Positions 20,772 to 29,365 of a stretch of 64,000 bases of DNA are shown here, piece after piece. This stretch comes from Pseudanabaena yagii GIHE-NHR1. Its GTDB lineage: Bacteria > Cyanobacteriota > Cyanobacteriia > Pseudanabaenales > Pseudanabaenaceae. A model generated the notes under the pieces. The model was not told the origin of the DNA and made no database searches. It saw only the letters and a program-made list of their open reading frames with translations. Position 1 is the first letter of the stretch. Each line of letters starts with the position of its first letter. The stretch is taken from the NCBI RefSeq assembly GCF_012863495.1, contig NZ_JAAVJL010000001.1, positions 1,302,001 to 1,366,000 on the forward strand. Reading direction: 5' to 3'. A program made the translations under genes and the position numbers.

Positions 20772-21428
20772 TTAGTTCACGGATGCCGATGGACATAAAT
20801 CCGCTAATTCGCAGTGATCGCAGGCGGGTTTACGAGCATTACAGACCGCACGACCATGGTAAATAATCCTGATCGACCAGTTTTCCCAATCCCGTTGGGG
20901 CAATAGTGCCATGAGATCCCGCTCGACCTTGAGAGGTTCATCAAATTTGGTTAGCCCCAATTTTTTCGTTAAGCGCTTAACATGGGTATCAACGGTTACA
21001 CCTGCATTGATTCCATAGGCATGGGCTAAGACCACATTGGCAGTTTTGCGGGCAACTCCTGGTAGTTTTAACAGCTTTTCCATTGTATTGGGGACTTGCC
21101 CATCAAAGTCTCGCATGATCATTTCGCAAGCCCCACGAATATTTTTGGCTTTGTTGCGATAAAAACCTGTGGAATGTACTAATGCCATGAGTTCGTCAAG
21201 ATCGGCATTTGCCAAGGCGATCGCATCGGGAAATCGTGCAAATAATTTAGGCGTCACCATATTTACGCGCTCATCAGTACATTGAGCCGACAATATTACC
21301 GCCACCAAAAGCTGCACAGGGGTTTCGTAATCCAGTGAACAGGTTGCGTCGGGATATAGCCGTTTCAGGCGAATGAGAATTTCATTAGCCCGAACTTTTT
21401 TCGATGAACGTTTAGTAATAATTCCCAT
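20772..21428 (-). CDS. nth: Endonuclease III (DNA glycosylase/AP lyase)
   Basis: A 218-residue base-excision repair enzyme that removes oxidised pyrimidines. The helix-hairpin-helix 'LLKLPGVARKTANVVLAHA' carries the catalytic Lys, and the catalytic Asp is in 'VTVDTHVKRL'. The C-terminal 4Fe-4S loop is complete: C-X6-C-X2-C-X5-C in 'CNARKPACDHCELADLC'. 'LVAVILSAQCTDERVN' is also typical. Start is the ATG at 21428. It lies 41 bp after lpxA on the same strand, probably cotranscribed without functional link. Confidence 0.95.
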   Translation of the reverse strand: MGIITKRSSKKVRANEILIRLKRLYPDATCSLDYETPVQLLVAVILSAQCTDERVNMVTPKLFARFPDAIALANADLDELMALVHSTGFYRNKAKNIRGACEMIMRDFDGQVPNTMEKLLKLPGVARKTANVVLAHAYGINAGVTVDTHVKRLTKKLGLTKFDEPLKVERDLMALLPQRDWENWSIRIIYHGRAVCNARKPACDHCELADLCPSASVN

Positions 21429-21469
21429 GATTAGCAGCGCAGTATGACAGGTCTGAAACGCTCAAAGTT

Positions 21470-22294
21470 TTACTCGTCTTCGACGCGACTTGCGCCACGC
21501 TCATAATGTTTACAGATACCGCGACGACTGGATTTGATAAACTCACAAAATAATTGAATGTCAGGATTATTTTTAAATTCTGGATCGCTATTAAGGAACT
21601 CGATCGCTTGGCTACGATTGCGGTTGGAAAGGTAGAGTACCTTATAGGCATTGAGGATTGCGCGGCGACGTTCAGGACTAAACCCATTACGGCGTAGACC
21701 AAGTCGATTGAGTCCCAACACCATATTGGTATCAACTGCCATACAGTAGGGCGGTACATCCACACCGAGGCGAGTTTGACCACGTACCATTGCATAGGCT
21801 CCGATGCGGGCAAACTGATGTACTACCGAGTCTCCACCCATAAAGGCATTATTTGCCACCTCGACATAGCCCGCCAGCAAGACGTTATTTACTAAAACTA
21901 CGCGATCGCTAATTTGACAGTTATGGGCAACATGAGCGCCTGTCAGCAGCAAATTATCATTACCAATGGTTGTTGCGGAGCCTTCCTTAGTACCACGATT
22001 GACGGTGACATATTCCCGCAATGTATTGCGATCGCCAATCTCTACAAAACTTACTGCTCCCTTATAGGAAGTATCCTGCGGTTCCGAACCAATAATTGCC
22101 CCATAACCAATTTGGTTGTCATTACCAATCTTGGTATGTCCTGTAATGATTGCTCTAGCCCTAATCTCGCAGCGATCGCCGATCTCCACAAACTCGTCAA
22201 CAATAGCATCGGCTCCAATGGATGTACCTTCGCCAATTTTGGCATGAGGATGGACGATGGCGCGGGGATGAATCGTAATATTAGTATTTGGCAT
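21470..22294 (-). CDS. lpxA: UDP-N-acetylglucosamine O-acyltransferase LpxA
   Basis: A 274-residue cytosolic trimeric enzyme that transfers a 3-hydroxyacyl chain from acyl-carrier protein to UDP-GlcNAc, the first step of lipid A synthesis. The left-handed beta-helix hexapeptide repeats are plain ('HPRAIVHPHAKIGEGTSIGADAIVDEFVEIGDRC'), with the catalytic His in 'THVAHNCQ' type sequence ('GAHVAHNCQISD'). The C-terminal helical domain 'NRLGLRRNGFSPERRRAILNAYK' is present. In many cyanobacteria lpxA is next to lpxC and fabZ; here it is alone, with nth downstream. Confidence 0.94.
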   Translation of the reverse strand: MPNTNITIHPRAIVHPHAKIGEGTSIGADAIVDEFVEIGDRCEIRARAIITGHTKIGNDNQIGYGAIIGSEPQDTSYKGAVSFVEIGDRNTLREYVTVNRGTKEGSATTIGNDNLLLTGAHVAHNCQISDRVVLVNNVLLAGYVEVANNAFMGGDSVVHQFARIGAYAMVRGQTRLGVDVPPYCMAVDTNMVLGLNRLGLRRNGFSPERRRAILNAYKVLYLSNRNRSQAIEFLNSDPEFKNNPDIQLFCEFIKSSRRGICKHYERGASRVEDE

Positions 22295-22413
22295 TGAAAT
22301 TTCGGTCTAGAGTCTGGGGCGCAAAAATAATCAAACAAAATAAACAAAGTAAGCATTAGTCTATTGCAATAGTGTAGCAATCATTCATTGCAAGTAGCCC
22401 CAAAACAATATCG

Positions 22414-22567
22414 ACTGATGTTGCGTGGAAGTCTTCTAAAGCCCTCACCCCTAGCCCCTCTCCAGCAGGAGAGGGGAACAAGAAAATAATTTAGGTTTTG
22501 CTCCCCTTCTCCTGCGGGAGAAGGGGTTGGGTGATGAGGGGCGATCCTACTTCCACGTAACATCAGT
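22414..22567. mobile_element. MITE-like element, 154 bp
   Basis: 19-bp terminal inverted repeats ACTGATGTTGCGTGGAAGT (22414-22432) and its complement at 22549-22567, one mismatch. The inside contains the widely spread cyanobacterial block CCCTCACCCCTAGCCCCTCT and an internal GC-rich inverted repeat (CTCCAGCAGGAGAGGGG / CTCCCCTTCTCCTGCGGGAG). It encodes nothing convincing. It lies between lpxA and the hybrid kinase. No clear target duplication. Confidence 0.65.
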
Positions 22568-22628
22568 ATTGACAAGATCGGAACAAATAAGTTTTTTGAA
22601 AGTGTTGCCAAGTAAAGCTTTCAAGAAT

Positions 22629-25559
22629 TCATCTATCTTTCAAGATGCCAAACTTATAAAGTCGTTGCACAATTTCTTCTAGAAGCTGTATATAGCTAAA
22701 ATTAGTCTTTTGCAGGATTTTTTGGACTGAACCACTCAAACGCACATAATCATCATCCGTTAAATCCTTCGCAGTGATAATAATGATAGGAATTGATTGA
22801 ATATCTTGCCGCAATCTTAAGAGATGGATAAATTCAAATCCATCAATATTCGGCATCATTAAATCAAGCAAAATCAGATCAGGAACGTGATCGGATAGCA
22901 AATTTAGAGCCTCATAACCATCCTGAGCTTCCCAAACAATGCAATTTTCCTTTTCTAACATCCGCCGCAGCATTGATTGGACATTGATATTATCTTCAGC
23001 GATCAAGACTGATAACGGTGAATCTGAGCCATGACGATATTTCTCAATTGTCGAGACTAAGCGATCGCGATCGATTGGTTTAAACAGATAGTCATTAGCT
23101 CCAATCTCATAGCTCTCATGGTAATCAGGTGTAATTGTTAGCAGAATAATAGGAATCCCTGAAGTCAAAGGTTGCGACTTTAACTCTTTGAGAACTTCCC
23201 AACCATTCATTGAAGGCATTTGCACATCTAAAATAATGGCATTCGGTAAAATTCGATGTGCTAACTCTAGTCCATCTTCGCCATTAAAAGCGGAATAAAC
23301 AAATAAGCCGAGATGACTCAAACCTGATTTAGTATATTGATGGATAGTTGGATCGTCATCAATTACTAAAATCGATGGATAGCTTGGCTTTTCATTCTCT
23401 GCATTGAGTTGAGACTTTGTTGATTCTGAAGGAAGCTTAGATAAATTCAGCCTACTATTTTTATGGATTGATGATTTAGCTAGTTCACTATCGACTGGCA
23501 AGTAGATTGTGAAAGTTGATCCTTTCCCTAACTCACTCTGAACCGTAATACTTCCTCCCATCATATTACAGAGCCGATGACTAATCGCTAGCCCCAACCC
23601 CGTTCCTCCATACTGACGAGTTGTGGAGCTATCTGCTTGATTAAAAGGCTGAAAGAGTTTTTGGATGTTTTCAGGACTAATTCCAATTCCTGTATCGCTA
23701 ATAGTAAAACAGAAATATTCGCCCTGCTCAGAGATTTGGCGATCAACCGTGACTTGAATTTCACCTGATTTTGTAAATTTACAAGCGTTACTTAAAACAT
23801 TTAACAGAACTTGCCTGAGACGGGTCATGTCCGTGTGAATAATCCCAAGTTGTTGATCGCAGTTGACAACTAGGTGGTTATTGCTTTTGAGAAGCAAGGG
23901 TTGAATGGATGTAGTTGTGTTCTGTACTAGAGTGGGAACGTCAAAGTCATCATAATGAATTTCTAATTTACCTGCCTCAATTTTCGTCATATCGAGAATG
24001 TCGTTAATTAAGTCCAGTAAATGCTTGCCCGATTGATAAATTTTCTGAAGATCCTGCACAAAATCTTCTAAGCCTAATGCTTCGGCATCTTCTTGTAAGA
24101 TTTCGCTATAGCCGATAATCGCATTGAGAGGAGTGCGTAACTCATGGCTCATATTGGCAACAAAGGTACTTTTTGTCCGATTTGCTTCGAGGGCGCGATC
24201 GCGGGCTAAGGAAAGTTCCTCATTCATCAAACGGAGGGCTTCCTCATCCCGTTTCCGCAACATCAATGTCCCTAGTTGCATAGCGATCGCGCCGATTAAC
24301 CCCACCAATTGCTGATCGCCATCATTGGGAAATCGGGTAAAGAAAGCCATGATCGCCACAACTTTAGTATCTGCGCTCACAGGGATTGCTAAACCAGATC
24401 TCAAACCACATTCCATCGCAGGATATTTACGCAGGAAGTGTGATTCTGATTCGAGAGAAATATCCCAAATCCATTCTGGGCGTTGATGTCCCCACACCCT
24501 ACCCGGAAATCCGATCCCCGAAGTAAAAGAAATCTTTTCGCTATATTTACGAAACGACTCTAGCCCATCAATACTGCTATACCACGCAGGGCTACATATC
24601 AAAACCTGTTCGTCTCCTGATGGTATCCAAGCCTCACCATAATCCCATCCTGTAAATTGACAAATCTTACTGAGGGTAATTGCCAAAGCTGATTGAAAAT
24701 CATTGACGGCACTAATATCTAACGTTAAGCGCTGCAATAGTTGAGATTCTTCTTCCGCTCGCTTGCGCTGCGTAATGTCTTGAACCGTACCTTCAAAGCC
24801 AATTAGAGTCCCATTTAGCTCCCTTACTGCCCTCACATTTTCAGAAATCCAGATTTTTGAACCATCTCGCCGATAGACCTGCGATTCAAAATTGGAAACT
24901 GTGTCATGGGAACGCAAAATATCGATAAATTCTTGACGACGGGATGGGTTGACATAGAGCTGATTAGCAATATTCGTGACATTATTAATCAAAGATTCTG
25001 CGGAAGGGTAGCCATAGATTCTTGCCAACATGGGATTTGCAATTAAATAGCGTCCGTCAATCGTCGTCTGAAAAATCCCCTCGATCGCATTCTCAAAAAT
25101 ACTTTTATATTTAGCTTCCGCACTTTCAAGGTCGTTACGCAACTTAGAAGTTCTTGCCTTGAGCAATTTATGGATTTCCGTCGCTTGCTGCACCACCTGC
25201 ATCAACTCTTCAACGCGATAGGGCTTAGTGATGTATTTAAAAACCTTGGACTGATTAATTGCTTCCACCAAATCGCCGACATCCGTATGGGCAGTCAGTA
25301 GAATTCGCAAAGTATCAGGATATAGATCAGCAACTTGGCTTAAAAGCTCAGTTCCCGACATCATCGGCATCCGTTGATCGGAAACAATAACTCCAATATC
25401 TGGCTCACTTCCCAAAATTGCCAAGGCTTCAAACCCATCTTTGGCTTGGATAATGTGATAACTACGATGAAAAATCCGATTTAGCAGATCCAAGTTATCT
25501 ACTTCATCATCAACAATGAGTAATTTATCTAGTGATTTATTTGTTTGTGAGCTAGCCAT
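22629..25559 (-). CDS. Hybrid histidine kinase REC-PAS-GAF-HisKA-HATPase-REC-REC
   Basis: A 976-residue soluble multidomain sensor kinase. REC1 (about 12-130, 'LLIVDDEVDN', phospho-Asp in 'VSDQRMP', 'KYITKPY') is followed by a PAS/PAC domain (about 150-270), a GAF domain (about 280-440) and HisKA with His in 'MSHELRTPLNAIIGYSEIL' (about 468). The HATPase (about 570-690) has 'NVLSNACKFT', 'DTGIGIS' and 'GGTGLGLAIS'. REC2 (about 730-845, 'LDVQMPSMNG') and REC3 (about 850-965, 'LDLMMPNIDG') follow. No membrane helix. A single gene with no adjacent output regulator, so it probably feeds a phosphorelay; the lone HPt at 36417 and REC at 45201 are possible partners, by domain type only. Confidence 0.92.
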   Translation of the reverse strand: MASSQTNKSLDKLLIVDDEVDNLDLLNRIFHRSYHIIQAKDGFEALAILGSEPDIGVIVSDQRMPMMSGTELLSQVADLYPDTLRILLTAHTDVGDLVEAINQSKVFKYITKPYRVEELMQVVQQATEIHKLLKARTSKLRNDLESAEAKYKSIFENAIEGIFQTTIDGRYLIANPMLARIYGYPSAESLINNVTNIANQLYVNPSRRQEFIDILRSHDTVSNFESQVYRRDGSKIWISENVRAVRELNGTLIGFEGTVQDITQRKRAEEESQLLQRLTLDISAVNDFQSALAITLSKICQFTGWDYGEAWIPSGDEQVLICSPAWYSSIDGLESFRKYSEKISFTSGIGFPGRVWGHQRPEWIWDISLESESHFLRKYPAMECGLRSGLAIPVSADTKVVAIMAFFTRFPNDGDQQLVGLIGAIAMQLGTLMLRKRDEEALRLMNEELSLARDRALEANRTKSTFVANMSHELRTPLNAIIGYSEILQEDAEALGLEDFVQDLQKIYQSGKHLLDLINDILDMTKIEAGKLEIHYDDFDVPTLVQNTTTSIQPLLLKSNNHLVVNCDQQLGIIHTDMTRLRQVLLNVLSNACKFTKSGEIQVTVDRQISEQGEYFCFTISDTGIGISPENIQKLFQPFNQADSSTTRQYGGTGLGLAISHRLCNMMGGSITVQSELGKGSTFTIYLPVDSELAKSSIHKNSRLNLSKLPSESTKSQLNAENEKPSYPSILVIDDDPTIHQYTKSGLSHLGLFVYSAFNGEDGLELAHRILPNAIILDVQMPSMNGWEVLKELKSQPLTSGIPIILLTITPDYHESYEIGANDYLFKPIDRDRLVSTIEKYRHGSDSPLSVLIAEDNINVQSMLRRMLEKENCIVWEAQDGYEALNLLSDHVPDLILLDLMMPNIDGFEFIHLLRLRQDIQSIPIIIITAKDLTDDDYVRLSGSVQKILQKTNFSYIQLLEEIVQRLYKFGILKDR

Positions 25560-25704
25560 GAGTATATTTGCTGCAAGCAGGTTTTCGCTTATGCTGTTGG
25601 AAAGTAGTCCAAAGTAACACTTTCAAAACATTTATTATGGTTTGTTTGATAGCAAAGTTCTGCAATTAAAACCTTAACAACATTCATTTAAGCAAAAACA
25701 GATT

Positions 25705-26625
25705 ATGAAAATTGTAGTAACGGGTGCTACGGGATTTGTCGGCACTAAATTAGTTGAACGTTTACAAGCTTTAGGCGATCGCATTGTCGTTTTGGCTCGT
25801 GATGCCCAAAAAGCAACCAATCAATTTCCCCAAGCATCTTTTCCCAATGTGGAAGTAGTTGGCTACAATCCTTTTGAGTTGGGAGATTGGGCAAAGGTTA
25901 TTTCTGGCAGTGATGCGGTGGTTAACCTTGCGGGTGAACCTCTCGCGGGTGTGCGCTGGACGGATAAACGGAAGCAGGAAATTCGCGATAGTCGGGTTTT
26001 AACTACTAAGGTTTTAGTGGAGGCGATCGCGCAAGCCGAAGTCAAACCTCAAGTTTTGATCAGTGGTTCAGCGATCGGTTACTACGGGACAAGTCCTAAT
26101 AAAACCTTTGATGAATATAGCGATGCAGGTAATGACTTTTTGGCAAATATTTGCAAATACTGGGAAGATACTGCTGAGTCTGTCAAGGGTTTGGGCGTAC
26201 GCCTAGTCAAGCTGAGAACAGGAATCGTCTTGGGAATGGGTGGGGCGATCGCTAAAATGTTACCGATTTTCCAAGTTGGTGGCGGTGGCAAATTAGGCAG
26301 TGGTAAGCAATGGTTTTCATGGATTCATCTCGATGATCTCGTTGCCCTGATTATCTATGCGATCAAGAATCCTGACGTTACAGGGGCAATTAATGCGACT
26401 GCGCCCAATCCTGTAACTAATGCCGAGTTCACTGTTTCCCTTGCTAAAGCAATTAAACGCCCTGCCTTTGTACCAGTACCTGCGGCGGCGCTAATTTTGC
26501 TATTTGGAGAAGCCGCAACAGTGTTATTAGATGGTCAGCGTGTTGTGCCCCATAAAGCTCAAATCAATAAATTTACATTTCAATATCCCGATATTGACTC
26601 AGCCTTAACGCAAATTTTCTCCTAA
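25705..26625 (+). CDS. SDR39U1-type NAD(P)-dependent epimerase family protein (TIGR01777)
   Basis: A 306-residue extended short-chain dehydrogenase/epimerase fold. The N-terminal Rossmann motif 'VVTGATGFVGTKLVERL' is clear, then 'VNLAGEPLAGVRWTDKRKQEIRDSRV', 'SGSAIGYYG', 'RLVKLRTGIVLGMGGAIAKMLPIF', 'WIHLDDLV' and 'NATAPNPVTNAEF', all hallmarks of the YfcH/SDR39U1 family. Plants use a relative in chloroplast division; bacterial substrates are unknown. It is the last gene before the nested IS complex; its terminator repeat (26677) is cut by the IS. Confidence 0.88.
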   Translation: MKIVVTGATGFVGTKLVERLQALGDRIVVLARDAQKATNQFPQASFPNVEVVGYNPFELGDWAKVISGSDAVVNLAGEPLAGVRWTDKRKQEIRDSRVLTTKVLVEAIAQAEVKPQVLISGSAIGYYGTSPNKTFDEYSDAGNDFLANICKYWEDTAESVKGLGVRLVKLRTGIVLGMGGAIAKMLPIFQVGGGGKLGSGKQWFSWIHLDDLVALIIYAIKNPDVTGAINATAPNPVTNAEFTVSLAKAIKRPAFVPVPAAALILLFGEAATVLLDGQRVVPHKAQINKFTFQYPDIDSALTQIFS

Positions 26626-26676
26626 GTTGCCAATCTCACGTCATTTCGGGTTAAGCTGGCAAATTTTAAAAATCCA

Positions 26677-26711
26677 AAAGTAAAAGCCTTGCTTAGCAAG
26701 GCTTTTACTTT
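26677..26711. terminator. Hairpin terminator / repeat truncated by IS A copy 2
   Basis: Perfect 16-bp arms with a TTA loop. With its left flank (from 26640) it matches the inverse of 14643-14730, but the match stops a few bases before the IS end at 26719, where the remainder of the repeat is expected. Confidence 0.75.
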
Positions 26712-26906
26712 GATAGAGACTGGAGTTTAGACTAAAAAAGGTAAAAAAGGCAGAGTAAAAGAGATACAAACTGCCTAAAGTAGATGAAAAGTAAAGAGAC
26801 ATCTACAGCCATGATTATTGATAAACTCTTAGTACAGGACAAAAAGTTGCAAAAGTAGGCAGGGAGGGGTTTTATAAAAGATAACCACATCGTAAATAAA
26901 ACCCCT

Positions 26907-27977
26907 ATGAAAGAGATTAACCTATTCCGAGAAAAGTTGCAGCAACATCTGCAATGGAATAGAGCAAGACTAGCCTTTGTGTCCATGTTCTTGATCGCGC
27001 TAATGCGAGTAAAGACAGTAAACCTAGCTGAAATTGCCACAGGATTTAGTGGTTATGCCAAAGTCGAATCACACTATAAGAGGTTACAGAGATTTTTTCG
27101 AGACTTTGAAGTGGACTATGAAAAGATCGCACTCATGGTCGTCAAAGTCATGCAAATCCCCGAACCTTGGGTAATTTCTATCGACCGCACCGATTGGGAA
27201 TTCGGTAAAACCGTGTTTAATGTGCTGACATTGGGAATAGTGCATTACGGTATTGCATTCCCGTTGGTATGGATGATGCTGGACAAAAAAGGTAACTCAA
27301 ACACCCGTGAGCGCTGTGAATTGTGTAATCGATTTCTGGAAATATTTGGAGACCGCAAAATCGACTTTTTGAGTGCAGACCGAGAGTTTGTCGGTGAGGA
27401 TTGGTTAGATTACTTGTTGTGTGAACCATGTAACCGTTTTCGTATCCGCCGTAAAAATACTTTGCTCAATGACGGGCAGAAAAAACTGCGTGCCGACATT
27501 TGTTTTCAAGACCTCCAAGTTGGTCAGTCCAAAGTATTGTCCAAGCCCAGAAAGGTTTGGAACCATTGGCTTCGTATAGCCGCTATGCGTCTTGATGATG
27601 GCGATTTATTAATTGTCGCGACGACTCATGACCCTGATACGGCTATTGCTGACTATGCTAAGCGTTGGGCTATTGAGACTTTATTCGGGTGCTTTAAAAC
27701 CCGTGGCTTTTGTTTGGAGTCCACTCATCTTCAAGATCCTGAACGTCTTTCCAAACTAATTGCTTTGCTTACTCTGGCTTTATGTTGGGCTTTATGTTGG
27801 GCTTTTTCTTCTGGGCTTTGGTTGGCTCAACTAAATCCCCTCAAGCCTAAAAAACACGGTCGTCTTCCTAAAAGCATTTTTCGCCTTGGTTTTGATTTCC
27901 TTCGTCACATCATCTTTGACTTACATCTCAATTCTCAAGCCTTCTTTACAGCAATTCTCATTATGAACGAAGGCTAG
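26907..27977 (+). CDS. IS4-family transposase of IS B, C-terminus replaced by IS C
   Basis: A 356-residue transposase with complete DDE core: Asp in 'VISIDRTDWEF' (about residue 95), Asp in 'FLSADREF' (about 151), and the exact IS4 signature Y-(2)-R-(3)-E-(6)-K in 'YAKRWAIETLFGCFK'. IS C entered after 'LNSQAFF'; the last nine residues ('TAILIMNEG') are read from the end of IS C. The original ending can be recovered at 29366 on: 'FFNSIKFLSCTY', with its stop just inside the IS A target. The swapped tail may or may not abolish function. Confidence 0.9.
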   Translation: MKEINLFREKLQQHLQWNRARLAFVSMFLIALMRVKTVNLAEIATGFSGYAKVESHYKRLQRFFRDFEVDYEKIALMVVKVMQIPEPWVISIDRTDWEFGKTVFNVLTLGIVHYGIAFPLVWMMLDKKGNSNTRERCELCNRFLEIFGDRKIDFLSADREFVGEDWLDYLLCEPCNRFRIRRKNTLLNDGQKKLRADICFQDLQVGQSKVLSKPRKVWNHWLRIAAMRLDDGDLLIVATTHDPDTAIADYAKRWAIETLFGCFKTRGFCLESTHLQDPERLSKLIALLTLALCWALCWAFSSGLWLAQLNPLKPKKHGRLPKSIFRLGFDFLRHIIFDLHLNSQAFFTAILIMNEG

Positions 27978-29365
27978 TCAAACCGTTGATATAGGGATAT
28001 TGTAAATAACATGATGATTGATTTAGGGGAAGAGCTTTGAAAGCACAAGGCTCATTCGACAGAATTGTAGAAATTTTCCGACAACAACTAGAATCATTGC
28101 CAGACAAGCGGACAGGCAAAAATAGTCGCTATGGCATGGAAGATGCAGCCATGAGTGCATTCAGTGTATTTTTCACTCAAAGTCCATCATTCTTGTCTTA
28201 CCAGCGGACAATGGAGCAGACAAAAGGGCGAAGCAACGCCCAAAGTTTATTTGGGGTGCATAAAATACCAACGGATAACCATATCCGAGACTTGCTAGAC
28301 CCAGTGCAACCTAAAGAAATGTTTCCAGTGTTCGAGACAATCTTGGAGACGATAGAGCAAAAGGGGAAACTGCAAGGATTTCGAGGATTCGCCAACAATC
28401 TATTAATGGCGCTAGATGGGACAGAGTACTTTAGTTCAAAACAAATACACTGTCACCATTGTTCGAGTAGGAAAATGAAATCAGGAGAAATTCATATTTT
28501 CATAGCGTAGTTACGCCAGTTATCGTCAGTCCACATCAATCGCAAGTGATTCCCCTAGTACCAGAATTTATTGTGCCGCAGGATGGAAATGACAAGCAAG
28601 ACTGTGAGAATACAGCCGCCAAAAGATGGTTGTTACAACATGGCAGTAAGTACAGTGCATTCAAGGTAACTGTTTTGGGTGATGACCTTTATTCTCGCCA
28701 ACCCCTCTGCCAAATGCTATTAGAGCAACAGTTCAACTTCATCTTAGTCTGCCGCCCCGAATCTCACCCCACTATCTATGAGCATATAGAAGGGATTGCT
28801 TTGCCAACGGTGGTTGTCAATAAGTGGACAGGGAAAGTTCAAGAGACCTATACCTACCAATATGTCAATGGGCTACCTATCAAAGATGGTGACGATGCTT
28901 TGCTGGTTAACTGGTGTGAACTAACTGTGACTAGACCTGATGGCAAGGTAGTTTACAAAAACTCTTTTGCCACCAATCACCTGATTACTGAGCAAACAGT
29001 GGTGGAAATCGTGCTGGCTGGTCGTACTCGTTGGAAAGTGGAAAATGAGAATAACAATACTCTCAAAACTAAGGGCTACAACCTAGAACACAACTTTGGA
29101 CATGGCAAGGAGCATCTTGCTTCATTCCTAGCCACCCTCAATATTTTGTCCCTACTATTTCACACGTTATTGGAATTGGTCGATGACAAGTACCAGTTAT
29201 TGCGCTCTCATTTGCCAACCCGCAAAACCTTTTTTAACGATTTACGCGCCTTGACTCGATATCTTGTTTTTGATAGTTGGGATCATCTTTTGACTTTTAT
29301 GATTCAAGGTTTGGAGTTAGATCTCCCTCCCAACAGTAGTTAATTTTTCATAATGAGAATTGCTG
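27949..29365 (+). mobile_element. IS element C, inserted in the transposase gene of IS B
   Basis: A 1417-bp element with 19-bp perfect inverted ends CAGCAATTCTCATTATGAA (27949-27967 and complement 29347-29365). A 9-bp target duplication CCTTCTTTA lies at 27940-27948 and 29366-29374. Removing it restores an uninterrupted reading frame to the end of IS B. It is the innermost and therefore latest of the three insertions. Confidence 0.93.
28037..29343 (+). pseudogene. Transposase of IS C, disrupted by a single-base deletion
   Basis: Two adjoining frames form one DDE transposase of about 435 residues, resembling ISNCY-type transposases. Frame 1 (TTG start 28037, after AGGGGAAGAG) carries 'LMALDGTEYF' (first Asp). 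At 28494/28495 one base is missing: codon sense passes from '..SGEIH' to 'YFHSVVTPVIVSP' in the -1 frame. Frame 2 continues to 29343 with 'VTVLGDDLYSRQ' (second Asp) and 'RWKVENENNNTLKTKGY' (Glu). No slippery heptamer is found at the junction, so I read it as mutation rather than programmed frameshifting. Confidence 0.82.

Noticed and set aside
22381-22611. 76-residue ORF on the minus strand
   Set aside because: It lies across the MITE-like inverted repeat and encodes repeat-derived low-complexity sequence.
28485-28510. Programmed -1 frameshifting in the IS C transposase
   Set aside because: No X-XXY-YYZ slippery heptamer in the correct frame at the junction, and the upstream frame already holds over a third of the transposase; a one-base deletion explains it more simply.
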